DNA of 6,994 bases from Hellea balneolensis (GTDB lineage: Bacteria; Pseudomonadota; Alphaproteobacteria; Caulobacterales; Maricaulaceae): assembly GCA_003233025.1 (NCBI GenBank), contig QIKS01000081.1:1-6994 (forward strand), read 5' to 3'. The notes beneath the pieces were generated by a model. That model was not told the DNA's origin. It worked only from the letters and a program-made list of their open reading frames with translations, and did no database searches. Position numbers and translations under genes: made by a program. Below are positions 5,889-6,994 of this stretch, in pieces; the stretch's first letter is position 1, and every line of letters begins with the position of its first letter.

Positions 5889-5895
5889 GAGAGGA
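5889..5895 (+). promoter_or_regulatory. Strong Shine-Dalgarno deciding the start of the exported-protein gene
   Basis: GAGAGGA lies 7 bases before the ATG at 5903. The frame is open upstream to a TTG at 5828, but only the ATG at 5903 has this site, and it also begins a clean signal peptide. Confidence 0.75.
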
Positions 5896-5902
5896 ATTCA
5901 CA

Positions 5903-6694
5903 ATGAAAACAAAATTGGTAATGCTGGCATTGGTTGCCGCAATGAGCATGAGTGGTTACGGCGTTGCCGGGGAAGCTGAAGATAAAGCTGCGGGCATTGG
6001 CTGTAATCCCGCCAAAAGATTGGTCTCAGCGCTTGGCAAGCTTTCCAAGGCCAAGCCAGGGCAGAAAAACAGTGCCGTCGTTACACCGAGTTTAAAGATC
6101 ATTGCTACGGACGGCGGCGTTTTGCCAGAGCGGTTTTTTTATCGCAATGAGGGCGTTGAAACGGCTTTTATTTTGAATGAATTTGGCGTTGTCACGGACA
6201 TCGCCAAGATCAAAACTATGCCCAAAGCAGGGGAGATGTGTATCCAGGATATGACACGGCGTGACAAACCTGAAGGAGAAAAGGGGCTGTCTATACAGTT
6301 TGAGATGGGGTTTTCCTATATCAACAATTCCGGCGTGCATTCGGCTTTGGAACTGCAAGACGGGTTGGATGATATTCGCTCTCAGATAAAGAAAATGGCG
6401 CCATTGATTGCGCGCCCCCTTGTGCCAAAATTGACCCATATGGTTGTTTTTCCGGAAGGAAATTCGGAGGATGAAGAAGGTGTCGATCTCGATATTCGCG
6501 CTCAAAAAGACGGAGAAATACTGCCTGCACGTGTGGCGCGGGATTTTGGCAATGGATATATCGTGGAAATGGCTCACTTAAAAAAGCTGGGTGCAGACCA
6601 ATTACACATTACGGGCGGCACATACAAATTAAGCCCGATGTTTAAGCCAAGACAAGAAGACGGTGAGCAAAGCACAGAGAAGGCCGAAAAATAA
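5903..6694 (+). CDS. Exported protein of unknown function
   Basis: I do not recognise this 263-residue protein. It begins with a Sec-type signal peptide: K2 and K4, a hydrophobic core VMLALVAAM (6-14), and likely cleavage after about residue 22 or 23 (G-V-A or V-A-G before E24), so it is probably periplasmic or secreted. There is no lipobox and no later membrane span. The mature part has two cysteines, C34 near its start and C113, which could form a disulfide. The middle looks like mixed beta strands and helix (SLKIIATDGGVLPERFFYRN at 63-82, then AFILNEFGVVTDI at 88-100). Residues 146-170 are likely helical. A short acidic patch EDEEGVD (189-195) occurs, and the C-terminus (about 249-263) is charged and probably disordered. 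It is divergent from lptM-lysA and 65 bases before serS. Length and codon usage look like a real gene. Confidence 0.85.
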   Translation: MKTKLVMLALVAAMSMSGYGVAGEAEDKAAGIGCNPAKRLVSALGKLSKAKPGQKNSAVVTPSLKIIATDGGVLPERFFYRNEGVETAFILNEFGVVTDIAKIKTMPKAGEMCIQDMTRRDKPEGEKGLSIQFEMGFSYINNSGVHSALELQDGLDDIRSQIKKMAPLIARPLVPKLTHMVVFPEGNSEDEEGVDLDIRAQKDGEILPARVARDFGNGYIVEMAHLKKLGADQLHITGGTYKLSPMFKPRQEDGEQSTEKAEK

Positions 6695-6706
6695 TCGGAT
6701 GTGTGC

Positions 6707-6735
6707 TTGCCGTGTAAGCTGTGACTAGTTATATC
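6707..6735 (+). promoter_or_regulatory. Possible serS promoter
   Basis: TTGCCG (6707-6712) and TATATC (6730-6735) are 17 bases apart, each matching consensus at 4/6. A start near 6742 would give serS a leader of about 18 bases. No clear terminator separates serS from the preceding gene, so readthrough is also possible. Confidence 0.3.
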
Positions 6736-6759
6736 GGCTTCAAGCAAACCGGATAGATT

Positions 6760-6994
6760 ATGCACGACATTAAGGCCATTCGCCAAAACCCTGAAATTTA
6801 TGAGGCCAGGCGCGGACTAGCGCCGCAGTGCGACACGATTTTAAATAAGGATAAATTGGTGCGCCAAGCCCTCAAGGTTCAGCAAGAAGCGGAAGCGGCG
6901 CGCAATGCGGCTTCCAAGCAAATCGGGGCGGCTATGGGGCGCGGTGACAAGGAAGAGGCCGAGCGGCTGAAGACCGAAGTTGCGGGCGCTAAAA
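6760..6994 (+). CDS. serS: Seryl-tRNA synthetase, N-terminal part (runs off window)
   Basis: Class II synthetase that charges tRNA-Ser with serine in the cytoplasm. Only the first 78 codons are present. The start MHDIKAIRQNPEIY is the standard SerS opening, and the following residues form the beginning of the long antiparallel coiled-coil arm that grips the tRNA-Ser variable arm: RQALKVQQEAEAARNAASKQ, then the hairpin-turn region IGAAMGRGDKEEAERLKTEV. Between NPE and the RRGL element the sequence appears about three residues shorter than the form I know from other alphaproteobacteria (NPEAFDAxLARRGL against NPEIYEARRGL). The catalytic domain lies beyond the window. A weak GGA sits 6 bases before the ATG. 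serS after the tat genes is normal for this lineage, but here three genes intervene. Confidence 0.93.
   Translation, partial: MHDIKAIRQNPEIYEARRGLAPQCDTILNKDKLVRQALKVQQEAEAARNAASKQIGAAMGRGDKEEAERLKTEVAGAK

Noticed and set aside
5828..5902. TTG at 5828 as start of the exported-protein gene
   Set aside because: It would put 25 polar residues before the signal peptide and lacks a Shine-Dalgarno, while the ATG at 5903 has an excellent one.
6695..6759. Terminator between the exported-protein gene and serS
   Set aside because: Only 4-bp pairings (CCGA/TCGG and GCTT/AAGC) are present and no T-run follows.

Overview
The window looks like a chromosomal housekeeping segment from an alphaproteobacterium of moderate GC content. 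This is inferred from gene order and protein style: SPOR protein, nagZ, scpA, scpB, tatA, tatB, tatC and serS in that order is the classic alphaproteobacterial arrangement. The genus cannot be told from the sequence alone. No mobile element, CRISPR array, rRNA or tRNA gene was seen.

Left part (1-4266, + strand). The window opens inside the last part of a SPOR-domain (septal peptidoglycan-binding) protein. Then come nagZ (cytoplasmic muropeptide recycling), scpA and scpB (kleisin and winged-helix partners of the SMC condensin), and the complete twin-arginine translocase tatA-tatB-tatC. SPOR/nagZ and nagZ/scpA are joined by ATGA start-stop overlaps, scpA/scpB overlap by 8 bases and tatB/tatC by 11, so translation is probably coupled. 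tatA appears to have its own promoter overlapping the end of scpB, and the resulting mRNA would begin with a small perfect stem-loop.

Middle (4277-5788, - strand). Convergent to tatC lies lysA (diaminopimelate decarboxylase, last step of lysine synthesis). Upstream of it is a 58-codon lipoprotein gene of the LptM type (LPS-translocon maturation). The pair seems to be driven by a promoter placed so close to the lptM start codon that the mRNA may be leaderless.

Right part (5903-6994, + strand). A divergent gene encodes an exported protein of about 263 residues that I do not recognise. It is followed by the first 78 codons of serS (seryl-tRNA synthetase), which runs off the window. The lysA-lptM-orphan block therefore separates tatC from serS, which are often adjacent in relatives.

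Most of the content is well-known core biology. The points most worth a second look are the unrecognised exported protein, a 20-bp perfect palindrome just upstream of nagZ, the predicted 5' stem-loop of the tat mRNA, and the possible leaderless lptM-lysA transcript. I found no convincing sign of a wholly new multi-gene system.
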